64,000 nt of DNA from Rana temporaria (Eukaryota > Chordata > Amphibia > Anura > Ranidae): positions 39,593,781-39,657,780 of the forward strand of contig NC_053497.1 in assembly GCF_905171775.1 (NCBI RefSeq), given 5' to 3'. The translations under genes and the position numbers were made by a program. The notes below the pieces were generated by a model. It worked only from the letters and a program-made list of their open reading frames with translations, did no database searches and had not been told where the DNA came from. The first letter of the stretch is position 1; each line of letters opens with the position of its first letter. Below, piece by piece: positions 54,226-63,827 of this stretch.

Positions 54226-54289
54226 ATGGGGTTAACGTTTGGGGTGCTCTTTCTCCTGGGAATTCTCAGGGCTGTGTTGGCACAGAGTG
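54226..54289 (+). CDS. Candidate first coding exon: signal peptide of a secreted or membrane protein
   Basis: ATG at 54226 has a strong initiation context (G at -3, G at +4) and an in-frame stop 45 bp upstream. The 21 complete codons read MGLTFGVLFLLGI followed by LRAVLAQS, a good signal peptide: short n-region, hydrophobic GVLFLLGIL, and cleavage expected after VLA. Right after one further base comes GTGAGT (54290-54295), a near-perfect splice donor, giving a phase-1 intron. Phase-1 introns after signal peptides are common in extracellular proteins, including immunoglobulin- and fibronectin-type receptors. The Arg at residue 15 is slightly unusual. No further exon is found in the remaining 9.7 kb, so the first intron would run past the window. 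The gene cannot be named from this exon. Chance occurrence of all four signals in one place is unlikely but not excluded. Confidence 0.6.
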
Positions 54290-54714
54290 GTGAGTACAAA
54301 CAAAGCCATTGTGTGCTGATTAGAGGACCAGTGACAGGGAGACAGTGTGAAGAATGTGTTGTCTGAAGTCTAGACAGATAAAAAAGAATGCTTTATGTTC
54401 CAAAACTTCTACCTGCTTCTTGTATACTGACTTCAGGTCACAAAGCTGTCACTTGCTTACGTACAGACAGACAGACATAGACGTCCTACAGGTGGGAAAA
54501 TTGGGCCACCCTTTCTCAACAAAGGGTTTAGTGATGGCCAATCTGACAGATGTGGGCAGTCCACTCAGGTGATGACTTCCAATAGCTTGAGATTGGTTAT
54601 GCCACATATATTCACCCATACAATCCTTGAAAGATCTTTCATCACATTGAACAATAATATCTAATTGTTGACTCATCATTATAGATAACTTAAACATGTG
54701 TGTACATCTCCTTA
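54290..54714 (+). other. Start of the candidate first intron
   Basis: It begins with the donor GTGAGT. No repeat is recognised up to 54714. Confidence 0.4.
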
Positions 54715-54795
54715 GTCAACCAGGGTTCTGTGGAAAACTGTGGTTTCTCCAGAGGTTGCTAGGGGCTCCTTGAGAAGTGACAGATTGATTTCATG

Positions 54796-55624
54796 CCTAC
54801 ACTGACCACCAATGTAAGGGGGACTTGTACATTGACCACCAATGTAAGGGGGACTTGTACATTGACCACCAATGTAAGGGGGACTTGTACATTGACCACC
54901 AATGTAAGGGGTCCCTTCTACATTGACCACCAATGGAAGGGGTCCCTTCTACATTGGCCACCAATGGAAGGGGTCCCTTCTACATTGACCACCAATGGAA
55001 GGGGTCCCTTCTACATTGGCCACCAATGTAAGGGGTCCCTTCTACATTGACCACCAATGTAAGGGGTCCCTTCTACATTGACCACCAATGTAAGAGGGAC
55101 TTCTACATTGACCACCAATGGAAGGGGTCCTTTCTACATTGACCACCAATGGAAGGGGGACGTCTACATTGACCACCAATGTAAGGGGGACTTCTACATT
55201 AACCACCAAGGTAAGGGGTCCCTTCTACATTGACCACCAATGGAAGGGGTCTCTTCTACATTGGCCACCAATGGAAGGGGTCCCTTCTACATTGACCACC
55301 AATGGAAGGGGTCCCTTCTACATTGGCCACCAATGGAAGGGGTCCCTTCTACATTGACCACCAATGGAAGGGGTCCCTTCTACATTGGCCACCAATGTAA
55401 GGGGTCCCTTCTACATTGACCACCAATGTAAGGGGGACTTCTACATTGACCACCAATGGAAGGGGGATGTCTACATTGACCACCAATGTAAGAGGTCACT
55501 TCTACATTGACCACCAATGGAAGGGGTCTCTTCTACATTGGCCACCAATGTAAGGGGTCCCTTCTACATTGACCACCAATGTAAGAGGGACTTCTACATT
55601 GACCACCAATGGAAGGGGTCCCTT
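54796..55624. repeat. 30-31-bp minisatellite, array 1 (CATTGACCACCAATG)
   Basis: About 27 units. A 30-bp form (GTAAGGGGGACTTCTA) and a 31-bp form (GAAGGGGTCCCTTCTA) alternate in blocks, suggesting block duplication. Coding frames across it are artefacts. Confidence 0.95.
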
Positions 55625-55769
55625 CTACTTTAAAAAGATATTGATAAGATAGAGCGAGTCCAGGCGCGGGTAAAAAAAACGGTGAAAGGTCTGAGGGATA
55701 AAATATGTCAGAAGAGAATTCAGGTAATTAATATATAAAGTCTGGAGGAAAGAAGGGAAGGGGGAGACA
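55625..55769 (+). mobile_element. CR1-like LINE fragment, short copy
   Basis: AGAGCGAGTCCAG, AGGTCTGAGGGATAAAAT and AGTCTGGAGGAAAG match the first 140 bp of the copy at 56544-56995. It stops abruptly at GAGACATGACCACC, where minisatellite resumes. Confidence 0.7.
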
Positions 55770-56543
55770 TGACCACCAATGTAAGGGGGACTTCTATACT
55801 GACCACCAATATATGGGGGGCTTCCACACTGACCACCAATGTAAGGGGTACTTTTACACTGACCCCAATGTAAGGGGGCTTCTACACTGACCACTAATGT
55901 AAGGTGGACTTCTACACTGACCACCAATGTAAGGGGGCTTCTACACTGACCACTAATGTAAGGGGGACTTCTACACTGACCACCAATGTAAGGGGGATTC
56001 TACACTGACCACTAATGTAAGGGGGTCTTCTACACTGACCACCAATGTAAGGGGTACTTCTACACTGACCACTAATGTAAGGGGTACTTCTACACTGACC
56101 ACTAATGTAAGGGGGACTTCTACACTGACCACTAATGTAAGGGGGACTTCTACACTGACCACTAATGTAAGGGGGACTTCTACACTGACCACCAATGTAA
56201 GGGGGCTTCTACACTGACCACCAATGTAAGGGGGTCTTCTACACTGACCACCAATGCAAGGGGTCACTTCTACACTAACCACCAATGTAAGGGTTACTTC
56301 TAAACTGACCACTAATGTAAGGGTCACTTCTACACTGACCACCAATAGAAGGGGTGACTTCTACACTCATCACTAATGGAAGGGGCCACTTCTACACTGA
56401 CCACCAATGTAAGGGGTCACTTCTACACTGACCACCAATGTAAGGGGTCGCTTCTACACTGATCACCAATGAAAGGGGTCACTTCTACACTGGCAACCAA
56501 TGTAAGGGGGGACTTCTACACTAACCACCAATGCAAGGGGTCA
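55770..56543. repeat. 30-31-bp minisatellite, array 2 (CACTGACCACTAATG)
   Basis: About 25 units, distinguished from array 1 by CTACACTGACC instead of CTACATTGACC. A CR1-like fragment lies on each side. Confidence 0.95.
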
Positions 56544-56995
56544 CTTTAAAATATATTGATAAGAAAGAGCGAGTCCAGAGACAGTAACAAAAATGATAAA
56601 AGGTCTGAGGGATAAAATAGATCAAGAGAGACTTCAGGAACCTAATACACACAGTCTGGAGGAAAGGGGCATGATTGAAACCTTTAAATACATCAAGGGG
56701 GTGAATAAGGTTTAGGCACATCACCTTAAACTAGCAGGAGGAAAGTTAAAAACTAATCTTAGAAGGTATTATTTTATCGAAAGGGTAGTTAAAGCTTGGA
56801 ATGGACTTCCAGCAGAGGTAATGAGCAGAGGTAAGTGGATTCAAACATGCTTGGGACAAACATAGATCAATGCAAACCAAATTAACAAACAACATAAGAA
56901 TACAAAAACATGTATAAATAACAAAAATAAATAAAAATAAAGGGCAGACTTGATGGACCACTTGGCCATTTTTTCTTCTGTCACTTTCCTATGTT
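56544..56995 (+). mobile_element. CR1-like LINE 3' end
   Basis: It contains decayed CR1 ORF2 C-terminal coding sequence: frames with stops give pieces such as ETFKYIKGV-like and VVKAWNGLP-like text. It then has GGGCAGACTTGATGGACCAC and TTCTGTCACTTTCCTATG, the typical CR1 3' end. It is broken by stops and frameshifts, so it is not functional. Confidence 0.8.
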
Positions 56996-57005
56996 TCTAC
57001 ACTGA

Positions 57006-57098
57006 CCACCAACGTCTGAGTCACTTCTACGCTGATTACCAATGTAAGGGGTCAATTTTATACTAATCACCAGGGCCAGTACAATTTTTACTCTGTGA
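57006..57098. other. Residual minisatellite-like units
   Basis: CTACGCTGATTACCAATGTA and a similar unit continue array 2 in diverged form. Confidence 0.5.
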
Positions 57099-57297
57099 AG
57101 TTGATTTACTAAAACTAGAGAGTGCAAAATCTGGTGCAGCTCTGCATAGAAACCAATCAGCTTCTATGTTTTATTGTCAATTTGTTGCCGTAGAGCCGGT
57201 TCACACTACCGCGACCTAGTTGAAGTTAGAAGCTGATTGGCGGAAAAGCACAGCTGCACCAGATTTTGCACTCTCCAGTTTTAGCAAATTAACTCCT
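57099..57297. mobile_element. Fold-back MITE (TTGATTTACTAAAACT), copy 2
   Basis: GTTGATTTACTAAAACTAGA on the left pairs with CCAGTTTTAGCAAATTAAC on the right. TGCAAAATCTGGTGCAGCTC pairs with AGCTGCACCAGATTTTGCA. A GCCGGTTCACACTACCGCGA insert lies in the centre. Confidence 0.85.
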
Positions 57298-58151
57298 ATG
57301 TGTTTCTTTTCTGGCTATTATTATTATTAATACTAATAATTTAATTTAATTTAATAATTACTTTTATTTAAGACTTCCCTACTGAAGGCACTTACGTGCC
57401 ATGAGCTGTAAGGCTAATATTTTTAGTGGGAGATGCCTGAGAATGAGACCTAATGTACATTTGTATCAAAAGAATCTGAGGCATTTCACAGAACTTTTCA
57501 GGCAACATAGTGATTGACAAGCAGCAAAGGGCGCCTTTCTCACATAACCCCTTTCCTGAGGAAATTGTCTGTGTTCCACCAAAACATTGATTGTCATTTA
57601 AATCACCACTTCTTCACCTTACAAGTTCTGTGAGGAGCTCAGATTCCTTCATACCATGAGAGTTACACCCAGGCTGCTGCTATTCAGCTTTGTGTCAGTG
57701 CCTATTCATCAATGTTATTGCATCTAAGTCCATGTGTTTACATCTATATAGTAAAGAAAAGTAGCCTTGTAGCAAAAAAAACAAACACAAAAAAGTAATT
57801 AAAAATGAAGCTTGCTCATACTTCAATCTTGCTTACAGTGCCAGGATTTGCCGCTGAAGGCCCCAAAAAAATTCCCATGCAAATTCCAACTTACCCTTAC
57901 AGGGTTTAAAAAGCTACCCCAGTGTGTCTGTGTTTGGATCTAGGAATTGGCTATTCAGTCAAAAAGTGTTACATTGTGGGAGGTCGTACACACATACCGC
58001 CATACTTCGAAGTACCAAGTGTCTGTGGAGGCTCTGGTGGCAGATCTTGTTGGCATGGGAGCAAGACAAAGCCACCTCATCCCCTTTCCCTTTAAACCCG
58101 CACATATGAATTACACAGGTTCTTTTTCTTTTCTTTGCTGAATTACTTTAA
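57298..58151. other. Unassigned, repeat-poor sequence
   Basis: About 850 bp, within the inferred intron. A small AAT-rich tract lies near 57320. No exon with supported boundaries. Confidence 0.4.
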
Positions 58152-59105
58152 CCACTTAACCCCCGGACCATATTGCTGCCCAAAGACCAGTGCACTTATT
58201 GCGATTCGGCACTGCGTCGCTTTAACTGACAATTGCGCGGTCGTGCGACGTGGCTCCCAAACAAAATTGGCGTCCTTTTTTTCCCACAAATAGAGCTTTC
58301 TTTTGTGGTATTTGATCACCTCTGCGGTTTTTAGTTTTTGCCTCTATAAACAAAAATAGAGCGACAATTTTGAAAAAAATGAATATTTTTTAGTTTTTGC
58401 TATAATAAATATCCCCCAAAAATATATAAAAAAAACGTTTTTTTCCCTCCGTTTAGGCCGATACGTATTCTTCTACATATTTTTCATAAAAAAATATCGC
58501 AATAAGCGTTTATTGATTGGTTTGCGCAAATGTTATAGCGTTTACAAAATAGGGGGTAGTTTTATGGCAATTTTATTAATATTTTTTTCTTACTAGTAAT
58601 GGCGGTGATCAGTGTTTTTTTTCCGGTACTGCGACATTATGGCGGACACTTCGGACACTTTTGACACATTTTTGGGACCATTGGCATTTTTATAGCGATC
58701 AGTGCTATAAAAATGCATTGGATTACTATAAAAATGCCACTGGCAGGGAAAGGGTTAACACTAGGGGGCGGGGAAGGGGTTAAGTATGTCCCTGGGTGTG
58801 TTCTAACTGTAGGGGGGTGGCCTCACTAGGGGAAATGACCGATCTTCTGTTCATACATTGTATGAACAAAAGATCAGCATTTCCCCCCCTGACAGGACCG
58901 GGAGCTGTGTGTTTACACACACAGCTCCCCGTCCCTGCTCTGTAACGAGCAATCGCGTGTGCCCGGCGGCGATCGTGCCCGCCGGGCACGTGCACGGGAG
59001 CCGGAGGCGAGCGGGGGGTGTGCGCGCGCGCCCCTAGTGGCCTGCGCGAGAGCCGACGTAGAGCTACGGGCTCTCGCGCAGGGGAGCCGACTTGCCGCCG
59101 TAATA
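58152..59105 (-). mobile_element. Family P TTAA-type MITE, nearly complete
   Basis: It starts CCACTTAACCCCCGGACC after TTAA at 58148-58151 and runs through all P blocks in reverse order to a GC-rich end near GAGCCGACTTGCCGCCG. The right TTAA has been lost. Confidence 0.8.
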
Positions 59106-59827
59106 TGAAGGCTTCATGCAACAGCCGTGCCTTGATCAGCAATTGTTCCTTTTACGTTTCGCCATATATATGCTGCATCACGAAATGAGAAGAACAGTGT
59201 TTGTCTCTTGGCCTAGTGTTATTTTTAAAGGGGTTGTAAAGGTTCATTTTTTATTTTCTAAACAGGTTCCTTTAAGCTAGTGCATTGTTGGTTCACTTAC
59301 CTTTTGCTTTGATTTCCCTTTTAAATGTTGTTTTTCTTTGTCTGAATTTCTCACTTCCTGTTCCTCCTCAGTAAGCTTGCCCCCATCATCCGAGCCGTTC
59401 TGGCTGGGGGTTAGTCAGAGTGCTCGCCCCCCTTCCTTGGGACTACATCCCTGCGGGGAGACGCTGTGCTCTTTCTTTGATGCTGTTTTCTTTCTTTGTC
59501 TGAATTTCTCACTTCCTGTTCCTCCTCAGTAAGCTTGCCCCCATCATCCGAGCCGTTCTGGCTGGGGGTTAGTCAGCGTTCTTGCCCCCTCTCCTGGGAC
59601 TACATTCCTGTGTTCACAGCGTCACCGCACAGGGATGTAGTCCCAAGGGAGGGGGCGAGCACGATGAGTTGACTAACCCCCAGCCAGAACGGCTCGTATG
59701 ACGGGGACAAGCTTACTGAGGAGGAACAGGAAGTGAGAAACTCAGACAAAGAAAGAAAACATTTAGAAGGGAAATCAAAGGAAAAAGTAAGTGAACCAAC
59801 AATGCACTAGCTTAAGCACTAGCTTAA

Positions 59828-60694
59828 AGCGGAGCTCCACCCTAAAGTGGAACTTCCGCTGATCGGAACCCTCCCCCCCTCCGGTGTCAAATTTGACACC
59901 TTTCAGGGGGAGGGGGGTGCAGATACCTGTCTAAAGACAGGTATTTGCACCCACTTCTGGGCACACAGTCTCGGGCAGACTGCGGGCATGACGTCACCTC
60001 CCATCCCCCCACCCCTTGTGTTCTGGGAACATTCGGCTCCCAGTACACAGCGGGAGCCAACCGGCAGGCGTAGCGCGACTCGCGCATGCGCCGTAGGGAA
60101 CCGGGCAGTGAAGCCGGAGCTCTTCACTTCCTGGTTCTCTCACCGAGGATGGCGGGGGGCAGCAGAGTGACGAGCGATTGCTCGTCCTCTGCTGCAGACG
60201 GCGCTGGACTCCAGGACAGGTAAGTGTCCTAATATTAAAAGTCAGCAGCTGCAGTATTTGTAGCTGCTGGCTTTTAAAGCGGGAGTTCACCTGAAACATT
60301 TTTTTTAACATTAGATTGATGCTCATTTTGCCAAGGGGAATCGGGTATTTTTTTTTAAATCAAAGCAGTACTTACCGTTTTAGAGAGCGATCTTCTCCGC
60401 CGCTTCCGGGTATGGTCTTCGGGACTGGGCGTTCCTACTTGATTGACAGGCTTCCGACAGGCTTCCGACGGTCGCATACATCCCGTCACGAGTAGCCGAA
60501 AGAAGCCAAACGTCGGTGCGGCTCTATACGGCGCTTGCGCACCGACGCTCGGCTACTTTCGGAAAATCGTGACGCGATGTATGCGACCGTCGGAAGCCTG
60601 TCAATCAAGTAGGAATGAGCATCAATCTAATGTTAAAAATTAACTTTTCGGGTGAACCTCCACTTGAATTTTTTTTTTTCAGCGGACATCCGCT
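59828..60694. mobile_element. Family A TTAA-type element nested in a family B element
   Basis: TTAA lies at 59824-59827 and 60695-60698. It starts AGCGGAGCTCCACCC and ends AGCGGACATCCGCT. It contains the smaller family A fold-back 60278-60664. The most complete A copy in the window. Confidence 0.85.
60278..60664. mobile_element. Family A fold-back MITE nested in a family A element
   Basis: Left TTAA at 60274-60277; the right flank is TGAA, one base off. The ends are AGCGGGAGTTCACC and GGGTGAACCTCCACT. CGGTCGCATACATCCCGTCAC pairs imperfectly with the right arm. It is closely related to the hairpin at 15689. Confidence 0.8.
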
Positions 60695-60744
60695 TTAAAG
60701 GAACCTATTTAGAAAATAAAAACAAACCTTTACAACCCCTTTAA

Positions 60745-61493
60745 TGAAACGGGCAGATTTCTCTTTGCTTGCAAGTCTTGATAGGAATTCTGCCAGCCAT
60801 AGAATAGGCATACAGCAACCAATATTTGCAAGTGATTCAAGCATTGCCGTTTGTGATCGTTGTCAGTCTGCTCTAGACACCATCATGTGCATTAGAAGCA
60901 CTTGTTGCCTCGGGCAATTTTCCAGCAGGTTGGGAAATCGGAGATCATGAGTGATTGTTATTCTGTTTCTACAGAAGTAGGAAAACACTCCCTGTTTGGT
61001 TTCTGGATTGTCTCAAGAACTAAAGGTGAATGCTTTACCACGGCCTGGTCAAAGCCTTGAACTCAGACCAACTGAGAATCGGTGGTACTCTTCGGTAACG
61101 TTGGTGCACAAGCATCATCTACATAACCCTCTTTCTTCTCTAAGAATCATCTACATAACCCTCTTTCTTCTCTAAGAATCATCTACATAACCCTTTTTCT
61201 TCTCTAAGAATCATCTACAATAACTTGAAAAACCTGTAACAAATCTGCCAGGAAGAACAGATCAGAATCGCTCCTGGACAATGTAGAGTTAATACATATG
61301 TAACATGAGTGACAGCTTCAGCACTCCTCTACCTCTAATACATATTGATGGTATACAGGTAGACCTCCCATCGACAATAGATGGGAAAAAACGATTCAGT
61401 CTCAGGTCACTCAAGAAGACACACGTGGGGACTCAATGAGGTTGGACGCGAATCGTTTTAACCATAAGCGAAATGGGGGTTTCTATACTGTTA
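60745..61493. other. Unassigned, repeat-poor sequence
   Basis: About 750 bp in the inferred intron. The only structured part is the 32-bp array at 61116-61222. No exon is supported. Confidence 0.4.
61116..61222. repeat. 32-bp tandem repeat, 3.3 units
   Basis: Units start at 61116, 61148, 61180 and 61212. Each contains CATCTACATAACCC and a polypyrimidine stretch ending CTCTAAG. Units are nearly identical. Confidence 0.95.
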
Positions 61494-61885
61494 TCCCCTG
61501 TACACACGATCGGATTTTCCGCCGAAAAAATCTTGGATGGTTTTTCCGACAGAATTCTGCTCAAGCTTGGCTTGCATACACACGGTCACACGAAAGTTCT
61601 CTGAACTGTCGACCGTCAAGAACGCGTTGGCGTAGAACACTATGACGAGCCGAGAAAATAACCTTCAATGCTTCCGAGCATGCGTTGAATAGTTTCCAAG
61701 CATGTGTCGGAATTTTGCATGTCAGAATTGCTACAGGCGATCGGATTTTCCGATAGGAATTTCTTCTGTAGGAAAATTTGAAAACCAACTCGGAAATTCC
61801 GCCAGCAAAAGTCAAGAGCATACACAAGGGCGGAATTTCTGTTCAAAAGTTCACATCAGACTTTTGCTGATCGTGTGTGCGGGGT
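61494..61885. mobile_element. Family G MITE (GATCGGATTTTCCG subfamily)
   Basis: The left end TCCCCTGTACACACGATCGG and the right end GATCGTGTGTGCGGGGTA are imperfectly inverted. CGATCGGATTTTCCG occurs at 61507 and again near 61740. Left flank TTA. Confidence 0.65.
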
Positions 61886-61889
61886 ATGA

Positions 61890-62060
61890 GGCCTCGTACA
61901 CACGACCGAGTTTCTCGGCAAAAAACAGCAAGAAACTTGCTGTTTTGTTTTTTTTTGCCGAGGAAACTGGTTGTGTGTACATTTTTCGACGAGGAAACTG
62001 TCGATGAAATCGACGAGCCAACAAGAGAGAATGTTCTCTTTTTCCTCGACGGGGTTTGTT
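61890..62060. mobile_element. Family G MITE, left half only (GAGTTTCTCGG subfamily)
   Basis: GGCCTCGTACACACGACCGA starts 5 bp after the preceding MITE. The sequence follows the copy at 4892 to about CTCTTTTTCCTCGACGG and then stops. The right end is absent. Confidence 0.65.
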
Positions 62061-62168
62061 GGGGTTTCCTTGCTCTCCGTGTCTTCCTGCTCCATTGATA
62101 CCCTGGTGTTGGAAGGAATGGAAGTTAGGTGAAATCTCCCCACAGACAGCTATAAAAACAATGCGAAG
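62061..62168. other. Unassigned spacer
   Basis: No recognised structure before the hAT target duplication. Confidence 0.4.
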
Positions 62169-62176
62169 GTTCTGAC

Positions 62177-63359
62177 TAGTGTTGAGCAGAATACGCCATA
62201 TTCGATTTCGCGATATATCACGAATATATAGCCGAATATTCGAGAAATATTCGCTAAATTCGAATATTCGTGATATTTTATCGAAATAAAATGTTTGCGA
62301 AATTTCGCTATTGCGAATGCGAAAATAATTGCGGAATTTCGACAACTGCGGTAGGAGCCCTCTGATTGGCTCAGAATATTCGTGATATTTTATCGAAATT
62401 TCGCAAAATGCGAATGCGATATTTATTGCGGAATTTCGACAGCTGCGGTAGGAGCCCTCTGATTGGCTCAGAATATTCGTGATATTTTATCGAAATTTCG
62501 CAAAATGCGAATGCGATATTTATTGCGGAATTTCGACAGCTGCGGTAGGAGCCCTATGATTGGCTCAGAATATTTGTGATATTTTGTCGAAATTTCGCAA
62601 AATGCGAATGCGATATTTAATGCGGAATTTCGACAACTGCGGTAGGAGCCCTCTGATTGGCTCAGAATATTCGTGATATTTTATCGAAATTTCGCAAAAT
62701 GCGAATGCGATATTTATTGCGGAATTTCGACAACTGCGGTAGAAGCCCTCTGATTGGCTCAGAATATTAGTGATATTTTATCGAAATTTCGCAAAATGCG
62801 AATGCGATATTTATTGCGGAATTTCGACAGCTGCGGTAGGAGCCCTCTGATTGGCTCAGAATATTCGTGATATTTTATCGAAATTTCGCAAAATGCGAAT
62901 GCGATATTTATTGCGGAATTTCGACAACTGCGGTAGGAGCCCTCTGATTGGCTCAGAATATTCGTGATATTTTATCGAAATTTCGCAAAATGCGAATACG
63001 ATATTTATTGCGGAATTTCGACAACTGTGGTAGGAGAACTCTGATTGGCTCTGATGCAAAAGAAGGGCGGAGAAAATAATCGCGCGATATTCCGATTGCC
63101 GAATAATCGCATTGCGATTTTTCGGCAAGATAAAATGATCGCTTCAGCTACTCGGCCCAAGGTCTCTAATCATACCAGCAATGCTTTTAGACGTCGATGG
63201 AGATCTCTAGGATGTGATCTGTTCTAAAAATAAAATTGAAAAAATTTGAATATTCGGAATAGCGAATATTCACCGCGAAATTCGAAATATATCGCGAATA
63301 CTCGAATATGCCATATTCGAGCCGAATATTCGCAATACGAATATTCGTGAGCAACACTA
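62177..63359. mobile_element. Non-autonomous hAT element with 97-bp tandem array, perfect 8-bp TSD
   Basis: GTTCTGAC lies at 62169-62176 and 63360-63367. The ends are TAGTGTTGAGCAGAATA and, reverse-complemented, TAGTGTTGCTCACGAATA. Short palindromes of ATTCGAATATTCG type fill the regions next to the ends. The array spans 62361-63050. Ends and layout resemble the hAT at 1714-2422. Confidence 0.92.
62361..63050. repeat. 97-bp tandem array, exactly periodic
   Basis: The landmark TCTGATTGGC (TATGATTGGC once) starts at 62361, 62458, 62555, 62652, 62749, 62846, 62943 and 63040, exactly 97 bp apart each time, so no unit has gained or lost a base. Each unit contains ATTTCGACA, TGCGGTAGGAGCCCTCTGAT and TATTTTATCGAAATTTCGC (T-for-A in one unit). 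Confidence 0.97.
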
Positions 63360-63367
63360 GTTCTGAC

Positions 63368-63827
63368 GATTACTACTGAAAATAAATAAATTAAAAAGTT
63401 TGGCATCAGATTTGGATGGACTAATCCTTTAAATATACAAAACCAAAAGAATCGTTTTCATGGAATTCCACTTGAACTGTTTCATTACTTTTTTTGATAA
63501 AGGTCCCTTTATCCAACAAATGTAACGACACCTTCTAATATTCTCTGGTTTAGATTTTTTTTTATAATAAAACCTTCATCTAATACAATGTCCTACTGTA
63601 GCAGTACAAAAATAGAAAGTGCGTTTTCATGGCCAGCTGGTGTCTTTGTACCTTGTTAGCACGCTCTTAGTGGTCAAACTGTAACAAAAGATAGGCATAG
63701 CGAGATGTGGGGGGTCCTTGGCCTTGGAATTGTTTCAACATTACTAAATATTTCTGGAGAAAAGTATGCTGGAAGATTGGCACACATTTGCAGATGCCTG
63801 TAGAAATAAAGTTGCTAATACACTTAA
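63368..63827. other. Unassigned sequence
   Basis: About 460 bp, AT-rich. No recognised repeat or exon. Confidence 0.4.

Larger units (their letters stand above)
54715..57005. mobile_element. hAT-like element dominated by minisatellites and CR1 insertions
   Basis: CAACCAGGGTTCTGTGG and GGTTGCTAGGGGCTCCTTGA at the left resemble the hAT-type end at 27467. After it come the two arrays (54796-55624 and 55770-56543) and two CR1-like pieces. The right end is not identified; minisatellite-like units resume briefly at 56996-57070. Confidence 0.5.
59229..60740. mobile_element. Family B TTAA-type element hosting two further nested TTAA elements
   Basis: TTAA lies at 59225-59228 and 60741-60744. The ends are AGGGGTTGTAAAGGTTC and AACCTTTACAACCCCT. 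CTCACTTCCTGTTCCTCCTC with about 65 bp of following sequence is duplicated directly at 59350 and 59511 and occurs once inverted near 59720. It contains 59828-60694. Confidence 0.85.

Noticed and set aside
54226..54299. Naming the candidate gene from its signal peptide
   Set aside because: Signal peptides evolve too fast for 21 residues to identify a family without a search; a symbol would be a guess.
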